Below, one piece after another: positions 1 through 10,080 of a DNA stretch of 64,000 nt. Origin of the DNA: Aselliscus stoliczkanus (lineage: Eukaryota > Chordata > Mammalia > Chiroptera > Hipposideridae); NCBI GenBank assembly GCA_033961575.1, contig CM066736.1, positions 91,148,852 to 91,212,851 on the forward strand, in the 5' to 3' direction. Numbering within the stretch: the first letter of the stretch is position 1; every line of letters begins with the position of its first letter. Under the pieces are notes generated by a model, which was not told the origin of the DNA, ran no database searches, and saw only the letters and a list, made by a program, of their open reading frames with translations. Position numbers and translations under genes: made by a program.

Positions 1-541
1 ATGTGTTGTTTCACCTGCACCGGGCTTGACAAATCTGTGAGAAACTGTGGTCCTCTTAACTTCTCTCCTCAGAACCACAGCAGAACCAACCTTAAGTGTG
101 ACTTGTCCATTCCTTATATTTAGGGCTCTACTACTATGAAACTAAGGCTCCATGGCAGACACTATTTGTCAACTCTTTTCTTAGCTACTTCAGCATCATA
201 AGTAAGGCAATGTTTACTGAGCCCTCTCAATGTGCCAAAATTGTGCTGGTTATTATAAGGAATGACAACTGGTGTGTTGGCTCCTACATCCTTTAAAAAT
301 CCTTACAAGTTGGTAGTTTCTATTCCTGTGTTCATCAAGTCTGAGCCAAGCTTCTCATAATTATGATGGCCATTTGCATTAATCTAGAGAAGCCTGGTTC
401 AGGAATTAAGATTGGGATTTTGACCAACTAAAAGATTCCTCTTTGAATCTCTTCTGGGTTTGCACCTGGGTAAAAGCATAGCTGAGATAGAGAAAACACT
501 CTTAAAGAGAATAGAGTGGACCAGATGTTTGAAAACATCAC

Positions 542-644
542 CTAATTGGGGGAGGGGGGTTGTCACTTTGAGGGGTAAAAAGTATAACTATTGCACTGTG
601 TTGTACACCTGAAGCTAATTAAAATAAAATAAAATAAAAAAAAA
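542..644 (+). mobile_element. Very short L1 3' end with TSD
   Basis: About 100 bases of L1 3' terminus (gggggaggggggttgtcact through tgtacacctgaagctaat plus an A-rich tail), matching 21590-21700. It is flanked by the direct repeat gaaaacatcac at 531-541 and 645-655, so this is a complete, severely 5'-truncated insertion rather than a leftover fragment. Confidence 0.88.
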
Positions 645-854
645 GAAAACATCACTTGACCATATGTGTCATATTTCTATGAATTATATTCTTTGTGCTG
701 GATTTTTAAAAATTTATTTTATAATCATCCACAGAAGATTTTTATGAAAATTAAAGATTATCATGCAGTAGAATTAAAGATAAAATTAAAGTTTACTTGC
801 AATATTTTTGCAAATGCTGAAAACAGTTGAGCTTTTCATCTCATTATAATTACT

Positions 855-894
855 ATCATCATTATCATCATCATCATCATCATCATCATTATCA
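855..894. repeat. (TCA)n microsatellite
   Basis: About 13 trinucleotide units with one interruption near each end. Confidence 0.9.
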
Positions 895-1711
895 GTATAT
901 AAGGACACTGAGATTAAAAGTATTTTAGGCAATCAGTATTAAAGTCAGCCAGTATGTCCTCTGAGGGACAGTAGGAAGATGGTTGTGGATAAAATTCTTC
1001 TAGCAGTCATGAGATGGGGAGAGGCCCAACTAGAGAATTCCTTCTGAAAAATAATAAATACTGAGTCACACTTGGTGCTCTGGCTTGAGGCAATAAAAGC
1101 CAAGCCTGAGAACATTAGAGTGTTAAGGGCCTCTTCTTGTGGGTAAATAGGTGACGTTTTCTTTCCTGCTGTTGTAGAGTGTGGCTTTGAAAAGCCTGGA
1201 GCCCACACCAGCAGTGAGTTGCCTGTGTGGGGTAGTCAATTCCTACTGACTCTATTCCTGCTGCCAATAATGCCAAATTTTTTTATAGCTATGAAAGCTG
1301 CCCCTATGACATTGTGTCATGTCTCCTCACCTACCCTGCAACAGAGGACTTGATTCTGTCTCCAGTTTCCTGGGAGGCATTATGCATTAAAAACGGACAT
1401 GTTACAGCTGTCCCCCATGTCATCATAAGTTTCAGGCTCAGAACAAAGAGGAGCTGTGTGTCCTTAACTCTTGTTTCTCTGCTCCAAATTCTCCCATTCA
1501 AACACTGCTTTATGATGCTGGGGCTCGGATTCTGGGACTCTTCTTTGTCAGCTGGCTCCTTCTTAGTTTGCACCCACAGAGTACAACAGAAAAAGACTGG
1601 AAGGTTGAAGCAGGGGAGGAAATACTTTCTTCTTCCTGTCTGTTCCTCTTTTGTCAGTATCCCTTAGCAATGACTCATCATGCTGGCAGTGGAGTTGATT
1701 CTAGTCTCCAC

Positions 1712-1785
1712 GGTTGGTTGGTTGGTTGGTTGGTTGGTTGGTTGGGTAGGTGGTTGGTTGGGTGGTTGGATGGATGGTTAGTTGA
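1712..1785. repeat. (GGTT)n microsatellite
   Basis: ggttggttggtt run, degenerating into ggtggttggatggatgg. Confidence 0.9.
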
Positions 1786-2089
1786 ATGGGTTTGGGGTTT
1801 GGGTTGGGTTTGAGGTTTAGAACTCCCAGGATTAAATCAGCCTCACTGAACTCCCTTGCAGATATCACCAGCAGTAGCATAAAGTCCCATTCTGAGAGGC
1901 CCTAGCTCCAGCTAAAGGGCACCTTCTCTGAGCTTCTGAGACACTAGAACCAGAGTCAGAACCCATCCTCAGAGTTGTGAGACCCAATTCAATGAGCCCA
2001 TCCCCAAAATTCTATGTTTTAATGAACCCAACCTCTTCCCAAGTGTAAGATTCTTCCTTCAGATATTATCTCTGTGTTACTTCATCCCC

Positions 2090-2196
2090 CCCTTTTTTTG
2101 GGGGGGGCAGTGTCACTGGCCCTCATATGTGGGACCCCAACCAGGGCCGCTGGCTTCCCAAGCCAGCACTTAATCACCGCACCACTCAGCAGGCCC
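2090..2196 (-). mobile_element. tRNA-derived SINE (short type)
   Basis: Reverse-orientation SINE: T tract, then gggcagtgtcactggccctc, ending ccactcagcaggccc. On the minus strand it opens with the ggcctgctgagtgg head shared by the SINEs at 47.2, 62.4 and 63.3 kb. Direct repeat acttcatcccc lies at 2079-2089 and 2197-2207. Confidence 0.85.
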
Positions 2197-2769
2197 ACTT
2201 CATCCCCTTTTTTGGTTTTAAGTCTCCAATACCCATTCAACCAATTATTTACATTAAATTTTCTAAGAATAATGGGTACAATATCTTTTTCCTGACTTGA
2301 CCCACTGTTATCCAAAAACCTGACACTATGCCTTGTCTTTCTACCTTCAACTAGAGTTCTTGGGTAAAATCAACAGATCAAATAAGACTTGATTTTCAGT
2401 TCACTGCACGTATAGCTCAAACATATAGGGGAAGTGGCCAACCCACTGTTCTCGTCAGTTTCTCCATTTCCAGCCCTATTGGTAGCCCCTCTCTTGACCA
2501 GTTTCCTCATTTTCAAGATTCCCTGAAGGTATTGAGGTTATGATAAATAGAACAGAAAGCTGACAGTGCTTTATATTGTTATGAGCATTCTTTTCCTGCG
2601 ATCCTGCAGATGCTTTGTTGGGCAGAACTCCACCTTCTCTGAGAATATCCTGGCTCTCAAGGAAGAAGGTATAGGCAGGATATACCTATGAACAGCCAAA
2701 AGGACAAAATACAGGCCAAAGGAAAGTAGGGTGGAAGCCTGGTCTCCAGTTTCAATTGTACTTAAAGGA

Positions 2770-2975
2770 GCATTTCTGTAGAAAGAACCTAGACTCTATA
2801 GCCTGGATTTCAATCTCTATCACTTCCCAGGTATATGATCTTTGGCAGTTACCTCTCTTAAAAGCATCCTTTTTTTTCTTTTTTGCTATGTAAACTGGAA
2901 GTAATGATACCTGCAGGAATGTTGTGAAGATGAAATGACTTAAATATAATTGCCTACACTCAAAGCAGTTGCTCA
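2770..2975 (+). mobile_element. MIR-like ancient SINE
   Basis: tagcctggatttcaatctct, catcacttcccaggt-like, gatctttggcagttacctct and gtgaagatgaaatgac follow the order of the MIR consensus, strongly diverged. Confidence 0.6.
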
Positions 2976-3156
2976 AGAAATATGAGTTTTCTCCTTCTTG
3001 CCTACCTCCACCTGAACCAGGCGAGAATAAAGGAAGTTATCTGGGTCAGTTAAGAAGTGAGCCTCAGTGTATGTAGTAAATACTTACAGGCATTTCTCTT
3101 CCTTGCTGCCTAGGCAAAATCACTGAGAAGGAATTAAAAGTCTTTTCTAAACACCT

Positions 3157-4088
3157 TTATGCAGCAATTTCTGAATTCCTTGTTTTATTTCTTTGGTCCA
3201 AAATCCATATAAAATAGTGTTCCAAGCAGGAGGTATGAAGTGATGAAGGACATTGAGCAAGATCAGGATGCCCATGGGGACCCTCTTCCTGGATACATTT
3301 GTCAACACCACAACCAGCAGAATGGTGCTGAAGAAGAAGATAAGGATGAAGTGGCAGCCACACGTGCTCAGGGCTTTGACTGCAGCCCCCTCGGCCTTGA
3401 ATTTAAGCAGTCCTTAGAATGAAGGTGTAGGAGAAGAAGATAAAAATGAAATCTGAGCCCAGTAAAGTCCAACCAGCCACAAACTGGGAGATTCTGTTAA
3501 GGGTGAAACTGTCACAGGAGAGCCTGGACACAGACAGGTTGGCACAGATGCAGTTCTCAATGACATTTTTTCCACAATAATGAAGCCGGGCAGAGAGAAT
3601 GGGGACTGGTGAGAGCAGCAAAGCTCTCCGAGCCATGATGAAAATACTAGCTTTGGCCACAAATTGGTTAGTAATGATGGATGGATATCACAATGGATGG
3701 CAGATGGCCACATAGCGGTCATAGGCCATGACCATGAATGTGCAGGACTCCATGGGGAGGAAACTGTTCATGATGAACATCTGGAGGAAGCAGCTAGGGA
3801 AACTGATGGATTTATTGTCAAACCAGAAGATGGCCAGACCTTGGGGATGACGGTGAGGCAGAGCACCATGTCCAACAGACAGAGGAGGCTGAGCAGGTAG
3901 TACATGGGCTCATGCAGAGAGGCCTCCAGCCAGATGATGATCAGGAGGGTGGTGTTGGCCCCGATGGCCAGGAGGAAGAGGAGGCTGAGGGGCAGGGACA
4001 GCCAGTGCTGCCAACTCTGGTAGCTAGGGAAGCAGATGAGGAGGAATTCAGAGACTGGAACAGTGGAGTAGTTGCTGGGCAGTGCCAC
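3157..4088 (-). pseudogene. OR56A-like olfactory receptor pseudogene
   Basis: Decayed class I olfactory receptor that aligns end to end with the intact OR56A-like gene at 29673-30617. Three lesions are visible. The start codon aligned with the intact ATG reads GTG (plus-strand cac at 4086-4088). One base is lost near 3838, just after the IPKV motif, so the frame leaves the receptor sequence and stops. A 2-base deletion near 3418, after FILRT in the helix 5 to loop 3 region, brings an immediate stop. Between these breaks the receptor sequence is well kept: the N-terminal PSNYS and helices 1-2, the cysteine-rich second extracellular loop (NCICANLSVSRLSC) and helix 5 can all be read. The last ~80 bases before the old stop have drifted more than the rest. 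It is not expected to give a functional receptor. Identity with the intact copy is about 98% over 3240-3780, but the flanks do not align. Confidence 0.93.
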
Positions 4089-4376
4089 TGAATGAAACTT
4101 GCGTTGAGAAGGCTTCTCTTGACTATTTGTATGGGCAAATACAAGAGGTGATTTTTTAAGTTGACTTCAAAAGTACCCCTTTCACTTATTGTTTAAGAAG
4201 CTAATTATATATAGAAGACTCTTCCTAAATAAAGCAAATTCCAGTCAATATTTCAAATGTAGAGTGGTGAAATGACAAATAATGCTGTGGTCTATGAACA
4301 GAAATGAGTTATGAGAAAACTAGTTTTGAAAAGAGAATAATAGGAAGTAACCCCACAACACTAAAAATTAGGTCAG

Positions 4377-4841
4377 GGGCCGGCCGAGTGGTGCATTGGT
4401 TAAGAGTTGGCTTCGGACTCCAGCTCTGAGCAGCAGGTTCCTGGTTCGGATCCCACATTAAGGCCAGTGAGGCTGCGCCCTCTACAGCTAAGATGGTGAA
4501 CAACAGCTCAACCTGGAGCTGGCTACCATGAGTCACTGGAGTTGGCATAGGCTGCAGCCCCTGCTGCAGTGAGCTGCCATGAGTGGCTGGCAGCCAGCGT
4601 GAGTGGATGGCTGCTAGTGTGAGCTGCCAAGAGCCGCCATGAGCAGCCGTCCAGTGGCCGGTGACCGATCTGCCTCACCCAAGAAGAGCGCAATGATAAT
4701 ACTAACGTGGGCCAGTGAAGTGACATCCTCCACAACGAGACTGAAAAACAAAAGGACAGCAACTTGTCTGTTCCCCTTCCCCGATTCCCCAACGCCGCTC
4801 CCTCCCCCAATTCCCCAATAAAAACCTAAAAAAAAAAAACC
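4377..4841 (+). mobile_element. Long composite SINE with internal repeat region
   Basis: About 465 bp: a tRNA-like head (ggggccggccgagtggtgca, ggttcggatccc), a middle rich in gagctgccatgag-type repeats (about 4560-4650), and a tail with caacttgtctgttcc and ccccaattccccaataaaa followed by A residues. The TSD is aaaaattaggtcag at 4363-4376 and, with one mismatch, at 4842-4855. Two more copies occur at 25225 and 43450. Confidence 0.88.
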
Positions 4842-5869
4842 AAAAACTAGGTCAGCATGGTACCAGCGTAATAAAAGCAAAATGTTAATAGTATAAAGGA
4901 GATAGGCCAAAACACATCTACTTTTTACAATAATAATATATGATGAAGGAGGCATCAAATCTATGATGGATAAGAAGTTTCTTTAATAATAGGTATTTTT
5001 GAGATAATTGTTGACATTGTTGGGGGGAACCTATAATTAGGTCCTCACCTACTACCATATACCAATATAAGTTGAGATGGATAATTTTGTTTTATCCCTT
5101 TCGCAATCTCATGGTATACTACAAGAAAATAGAATGTAAAATTGACTACATCAGTCCTTTGTTAAAACCCCAATCCTATTTGAATATAACCATTCATTTT
5201 CTAAAGCCTGCACCTGACCATTCTAGCACCCTTGGAATAAGCCTAAAACAGGGGAGGCTGCTTTTACTATAGATTTATAGTTGCCAATTTTAAATGGGCA
5301 TTGCCTGTCCATCCTGCAAAGCTTTCTTGCCTTTTCAAACCTTCTTCAATTTTTTCAATCCTTGAACTCTTCTTCTGTTGGAAGGTGACATCAATCACTA
5401 CCTCACAGAGGAAAGAGAATGCATCAGTGAGATTTTCTTCAACTTCCCAAGACAAAACTTACAAATGGTACTTGCATATTCTCCCATCCTTTCCTTGTTT
5501 CCTCCCATTAGAATCTGTCCCTCAAAATGTCAAACCTTCCATGTCTACATTGAATCCTAGCCTTCCTAGCTTGTTTTTGTACTAATTGTGCATTCTAGTT
5601 CCCTAATTTTGAGTCATCATTCCTTCGTTACTGGATTTACACTATCTTTCAAAAATTCTCCAGTATCTTTCATCTTTAAAAATAATTTAAAAGCCTCTTT
5701 CATGCCTTTCAGCTATTTTTCTTTGGCTTTCTCTTTACACCCAAACTTCTCACAAGCACTGTAAACTTACTGTCTCCATTTCCTCACCTCATAACAATTC
5801 CATAACACTGCAATGTGGCTTCCTTTTCCATTAGTTTTCACAAAACAGCTCTCAAAAAAAACCAGATTG

Positions 5870-7210
5870 TTGAATTGTGCTAAAGCAATTGATCAAATCC
5901 TCTTCCTTGAAACATTCTCTTTGGTTTAATTTGTATCACAGTCTCCTGGTTTATTGCCTACCTCATGGTCTCCTTCTCATTTTCTCTAACATGTTTTTCA
6001 CCCACTACCTTGGCATCAGTTTCAAGATTCAATCCTGGAATCTCTTTGATTTTCTTTTCTTCTTTATGCTATTTTCTTCTGCTCTTTTTTCCACTTCTTT
6101 TCTCTTTTCCACATCTTCAGACAATTACTATCTCTATGTTGATGATTACTAAATTATATCTCTTCCCTAGAACTCTTTAAAAGCCTACTCAACATATCAA
6201 CTTAGGTCTCTCAAAGATATCCAAAACTCACCCAGTCCAAAATTAACTTAAGATTTTACTGCCAAACCCAGTCTTTTTCTAGCATCTTCTATCTCAGTGA
6301 ATGGCATATATATCTGGACTGTTCCACAAGACAAAAACTAGAAACCATCTATTTTGGACACACCCTTCACCTGTACCATGCATTACAAACTCACCATCAA
6401 GACCTGTCAAATTTCCCTTTTAATTAGCTCTTGAGTTCATCTACTTCCCCATCTCCATGTCACCACCCAAGACTAAAGTGCCATTATCTTTTGAATCAAA
6501 TAATGAAATTGCCCCATAATGCATTCTAGATTTTATTATAAAACCATCCTTTACTTTAAAATCAGATAAATTAAAAAATATAAATCTGATCTTGCCACGT
6601 ATCTGCTTAAAGTATATCATTGGTCTCTCAGTGTTAATACACTAAAAATAGAAGGCTTAACTTGCACTTTATCAGTTCACAAGTTCATGACAGAAGGAAC
6701 TATTCCTATTGGCTGTTTTTATCACTATATGTACAGTGTATAGAAAGATTCCTTTATGAATGTTCCTGATTCATTGAAAAAATTTTTTAATAAATAAGCA
6801 CATGAGTTAATGAATTTTCCAATCCCATTTGATACCCTTTGCTCTCTGGCTTCCTGAGCTACAGCCACACTGTTCTATCAGACCTTCAAATACAACATGC
6901 ATATCTGCTGCTACTTCTCTTGAAAGACTGTGCATTATATGCTTCTGCACTGTATCCTCCTACTTACTAGTCACCCTTTACATCTCAATTGAAATAGTCT
7001 CCTCTCTGAGAGGTTTTCTCTAACTCTCTCCAGGTAAGGTTAATGTCTCCTATTTTATGATCTCATAATACTTTTCCCACCCTCTTAGTTTGTATGATAT
7101 TTTAGTTAAACACTACTTTCTCCCAAGTCCAATTAGACATTTCATGCCATCAAAGTAGGGGTCATTCAGACACACTGCCTGGTATAAAGTGGTGTCCAGC
7201 AATATCTGTA
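5870..7210 (+). mobile_element. Old LINE-2, forward
   Basis: Long degenerate match, from memory of the L2 consensus: tctcctggtttattgcctac, actatctctatgttgatgat, then a caatggct-like region and the 3' end ctgcctggtataaagtggtg. Roughly the RT C-terminal part and 3' UTR. No frame remains. L2-like sequence may begin near 5080. Confidence 0.55.
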
Positions 7211-7329
7211 GCATAAGTTAATTGCTAGTTTTATAAGCAGACTGATAAAGAGAAACAAAATAAAATTTCTTAACGAAGACTGAGAAGAAAAGGGAAACTT
7301 TCTTATGTTGCTAATACCTTAGTTGATTT

Positions 7330-8130
7330 TTGATGGATGTGCAAGACTTATAACTGTGGGTAGTATATTTCAGGTATATGCAATGGACTATGTAAAAGCA
7401 TGGCAACAAATTAGATAAAAACTTTGGAGGGAAATATTTAATCTGGCTGGAGCCAAGAGGATGGGGAATTAAAAGAAAGAATAGGAAATGGGGTTGATAA
7501 ACACTGAAAGCCAGATCATGAAGGACATTTGCTATGATAAGCATTTTAGAATTAATCTTATAGGTTAAGAGACAACAAAGAAGTATTTCTATTAGGAGAG
7601 AGACATGCCTAGGTATGGGTGACAGGAAGATCACTATGGGTGCAATGTTATGGATGGATTTTAGTAAGGAGAGAGAGCAGAAGCAGAAAGGATAGATGAT
7701 GCAATCATCAAGGTGAGAAGTAGTCAGCATCTTAACAAAGCCTGGAGCACTGAGAATGGAAAGAAGGGGCATATTCCAGTGGTAAGGTAGACAGAATTTA
7801 GTGACAAATTAGTTATGAAAGAGACAGTAGATGGGAAGCCCAGAATGGCACCCTGTTTTCTGACTTAAGTGAATAAATAGAATTACTAAGATATGAAACA
7901 TGGGCAAATGAGTATGTTTAGTGTGCATGTGTATATGTCAAAGCTGAGGTGTTTATAATCTCCACAGGAAGATTTATCTTAGGTTGCTGGAAATAAGGGG
8001 TTTGAAAAGATTAGTAGCATATAGTTTAAGACAAAAATTCAAAGAGCATCAGCACATAGCTGATGTCAGAATAGCATAAAACTGATATTGAAACCCTGGT
8101 AAAGAGAAACATTGAAAGTGTGAAAAAGGA
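7330..8130 (-). mobile_element. Old LINE-2, reverse
   Basis: The minus strand reads cttcatgatctggctttcag, gtcaccttgatgattgc-like and catcagcacatagctgatgt-like L2 blocks. The 153-codon frame at 7311-7772 comes from this element and is not a gene. It faces the forward L2 at 5870-7210. Confidence 0.55.
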
Positions 8131-9534
8131 AAAATGAGACTTAAATGGGAGGTCTGGAAAGGTATAAAGAAAATTTAGAAGAATATGGTGCCCTAGGAAA
8201 ATTTGGGGGGAAATTTCAAGTAGTGTATGGTCAACTTGTTAAGTAAGCAGAAGTTCAGTGACACAAGAATATGAGTAGCCATTAAATTTTATAAATAGGG
8301 TGTCATTAGCAACCTGGACAAGAGTAATGTATTGGACTGGTGGCAATAGAAGCCAGAATGAAGGGAACTGAGGAAGTGTAAACGGGAAGGGTTGCCTAGA
8401 GCTCAAGAGCTTCATTTCAAGCTTGTAAGTGAAGAAATAAGCAAGACAAAAAAGAAACATACTGCAGCATGCTTATTAGTCTAGAGAAAAGTTAAAAATT
8501 CAGAAGGAAAGTAAGATAATTGGAGTAATTAGCTCATTGAGAAAGCAACTACTATTGTTATTATAATTCTCTTTGTCATCCTTAATGCTTAACTTTTGTA
8601 CCTCTCTGTGAGGAAAGATATAGTACACTTTTCCACTTATACACACCAACATTCTCTAGTACCTCATAGATTCTTAATAAAATTTCATTGAAAAAGATTT
8701 TTGAATTAGTGGACCTTGGTGTTTTATATTGATAGAAATTTTCAAGGAGAGAAAGTGAGAAGGGAGAGTTAATCAGAGTTTCAGTGTGCTGAAGAGGTCA
8801 CTGAGCTGGGAAAGGAGGGTAGCTCTAGTCAATACTAGGAATGATGGTCACTGAGGGTTTGCGTGGTAGACTTCAGGGAGGCAGAGCATAGCACAAAACG
8901 CACATTAAAGCTTGGGAGCTTACTTATGCCACTGAATACTGGTGCTCCCCAAGAGCTTGGCCTTGGTCAATGGTAAAACCCTGGGCTATGTCTCTGACTT
9001 ATAAGTCTTTTACACTTGCCCTAATATAAACACAAAACAACTCTATTGTTCCTACTATGTTTGTAAGAATTTTCTTGAATTTCCTCCAGTCCAAATCATT
9101 ACTAACTTATCCATAGAAAAACTCATCTCCCTGCACCAGTCTTTCCTCCACTCCTTGACTCTTATCCTCCCCATATCCTATTTTCTCATCCCTAACGAAT
9201 GCCTTTCTTAGCACTTTGTCCTTTTCTAGAGTAATTTGACATGATCTCCATACCGGCCTATGCACCTTCTCAAAGGCCATTTGCCAATCAATTCTCCTGT
9301 TTATCACATATTGACCATTTCCTTGTGGAAAGGCCAAATGTCTATTGCCTAAAACTCATCAAGCCCAGGACACTTGCCAGTTTTATCACTTAAGCTTCAC
9401 GTCTATTAAAGTCCATTTCTTCACCATTTAACATTGGAGAATGGAGAGAAGGGGGTCAGGGAGTAAGAAAATCTGAATAGGAGAAGAAGTAAAGGGAACA
9501 GATTACTAGATGTTCTGACAGGTGGAAGTGCATA
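8131..9534. other. Intergenic, possible old repeat traces
   Basis: No gene seen. The block around 9090-9340 has L2-like pyrimidine-rich text (ctttcctccactccttgact) that is too weak to assign. Confidence 0.4.
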
Positions 9535-10080
9535 TGATGAGGTTTGCCAATTAAGTTCTAGAACTTCTTGCAATGATGCTGCTAACCTTTTTTGATATCA
9601 CAGAGATTATTCATTATGAATTTGTACCAAGTTGACAAACAGTTAATCAAGTTTACTACTTGGAAGTGCTGAACTTCTCACCAACATTTCATGGCTCTTG
9701 CATCATGGCAATGCACCAGCTCTCACGGCACTGTCTGCGACAGTGTTTTTAGCCAGTAAACAAATAACTGTATTGGAACACCCTCCCTACTTACCTGACC
9801 TAGCCCCCCAATGACTTCTTTCTTTACCCAAAGATAAAGGAAATATTGAAAGGAAGACATTTGGATGACATTCAGGCATCAAGAGTAATACGATGACACC
9901 TCTCATGGCCATTCCAGAAAGAGTTCCAAAATTGCTTTGAAGGGTGGATTAGATGCTGGCATCAATGTATAGCTTCTCAAGGGGAGTATTTTGAAAGTGG
10001 CTGTAGTGATATTCAGCAATGAAATATGTAGCACTTTTTCTAGGGTGAGTTCTTGAACTTAATTGTCTGACCTTGTACAT
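9535..10080 (+). mobile_element. Internally deleted mariner-type transposon
   Basis: Terminal inverted ends (ggtttgccaattaagttc at the left; the complement of gaacttaattgtctgacc at the right) enclose only ~545 bp, less than half of an autonomous mariner. The remaining coding part is the C-terminal half of the transposase, encoding HHGNAPALT-like and PYLPDLAP-like stretches, with frameshifts. The aatgac near 9807 keeps the third catalytic Asp codon but sits after an extra base. Confidence 0.75.

Larger units (their letters stand above)
656..2070. other. Intergenic, nothing recognised
   Basis: Apart from the (TCA)n and (GGTT)n repeats noted, I see no gene, OR remnant or clear repeat. The overlapping short frames around 945-1813 lack any recognisable domain. 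Confidence 0.5.

Noticed and set aside
7311..7772. 153-codon minus-strand frame
   Set aside because: It is sense-strand LINE-2 sequence, not a host gene.
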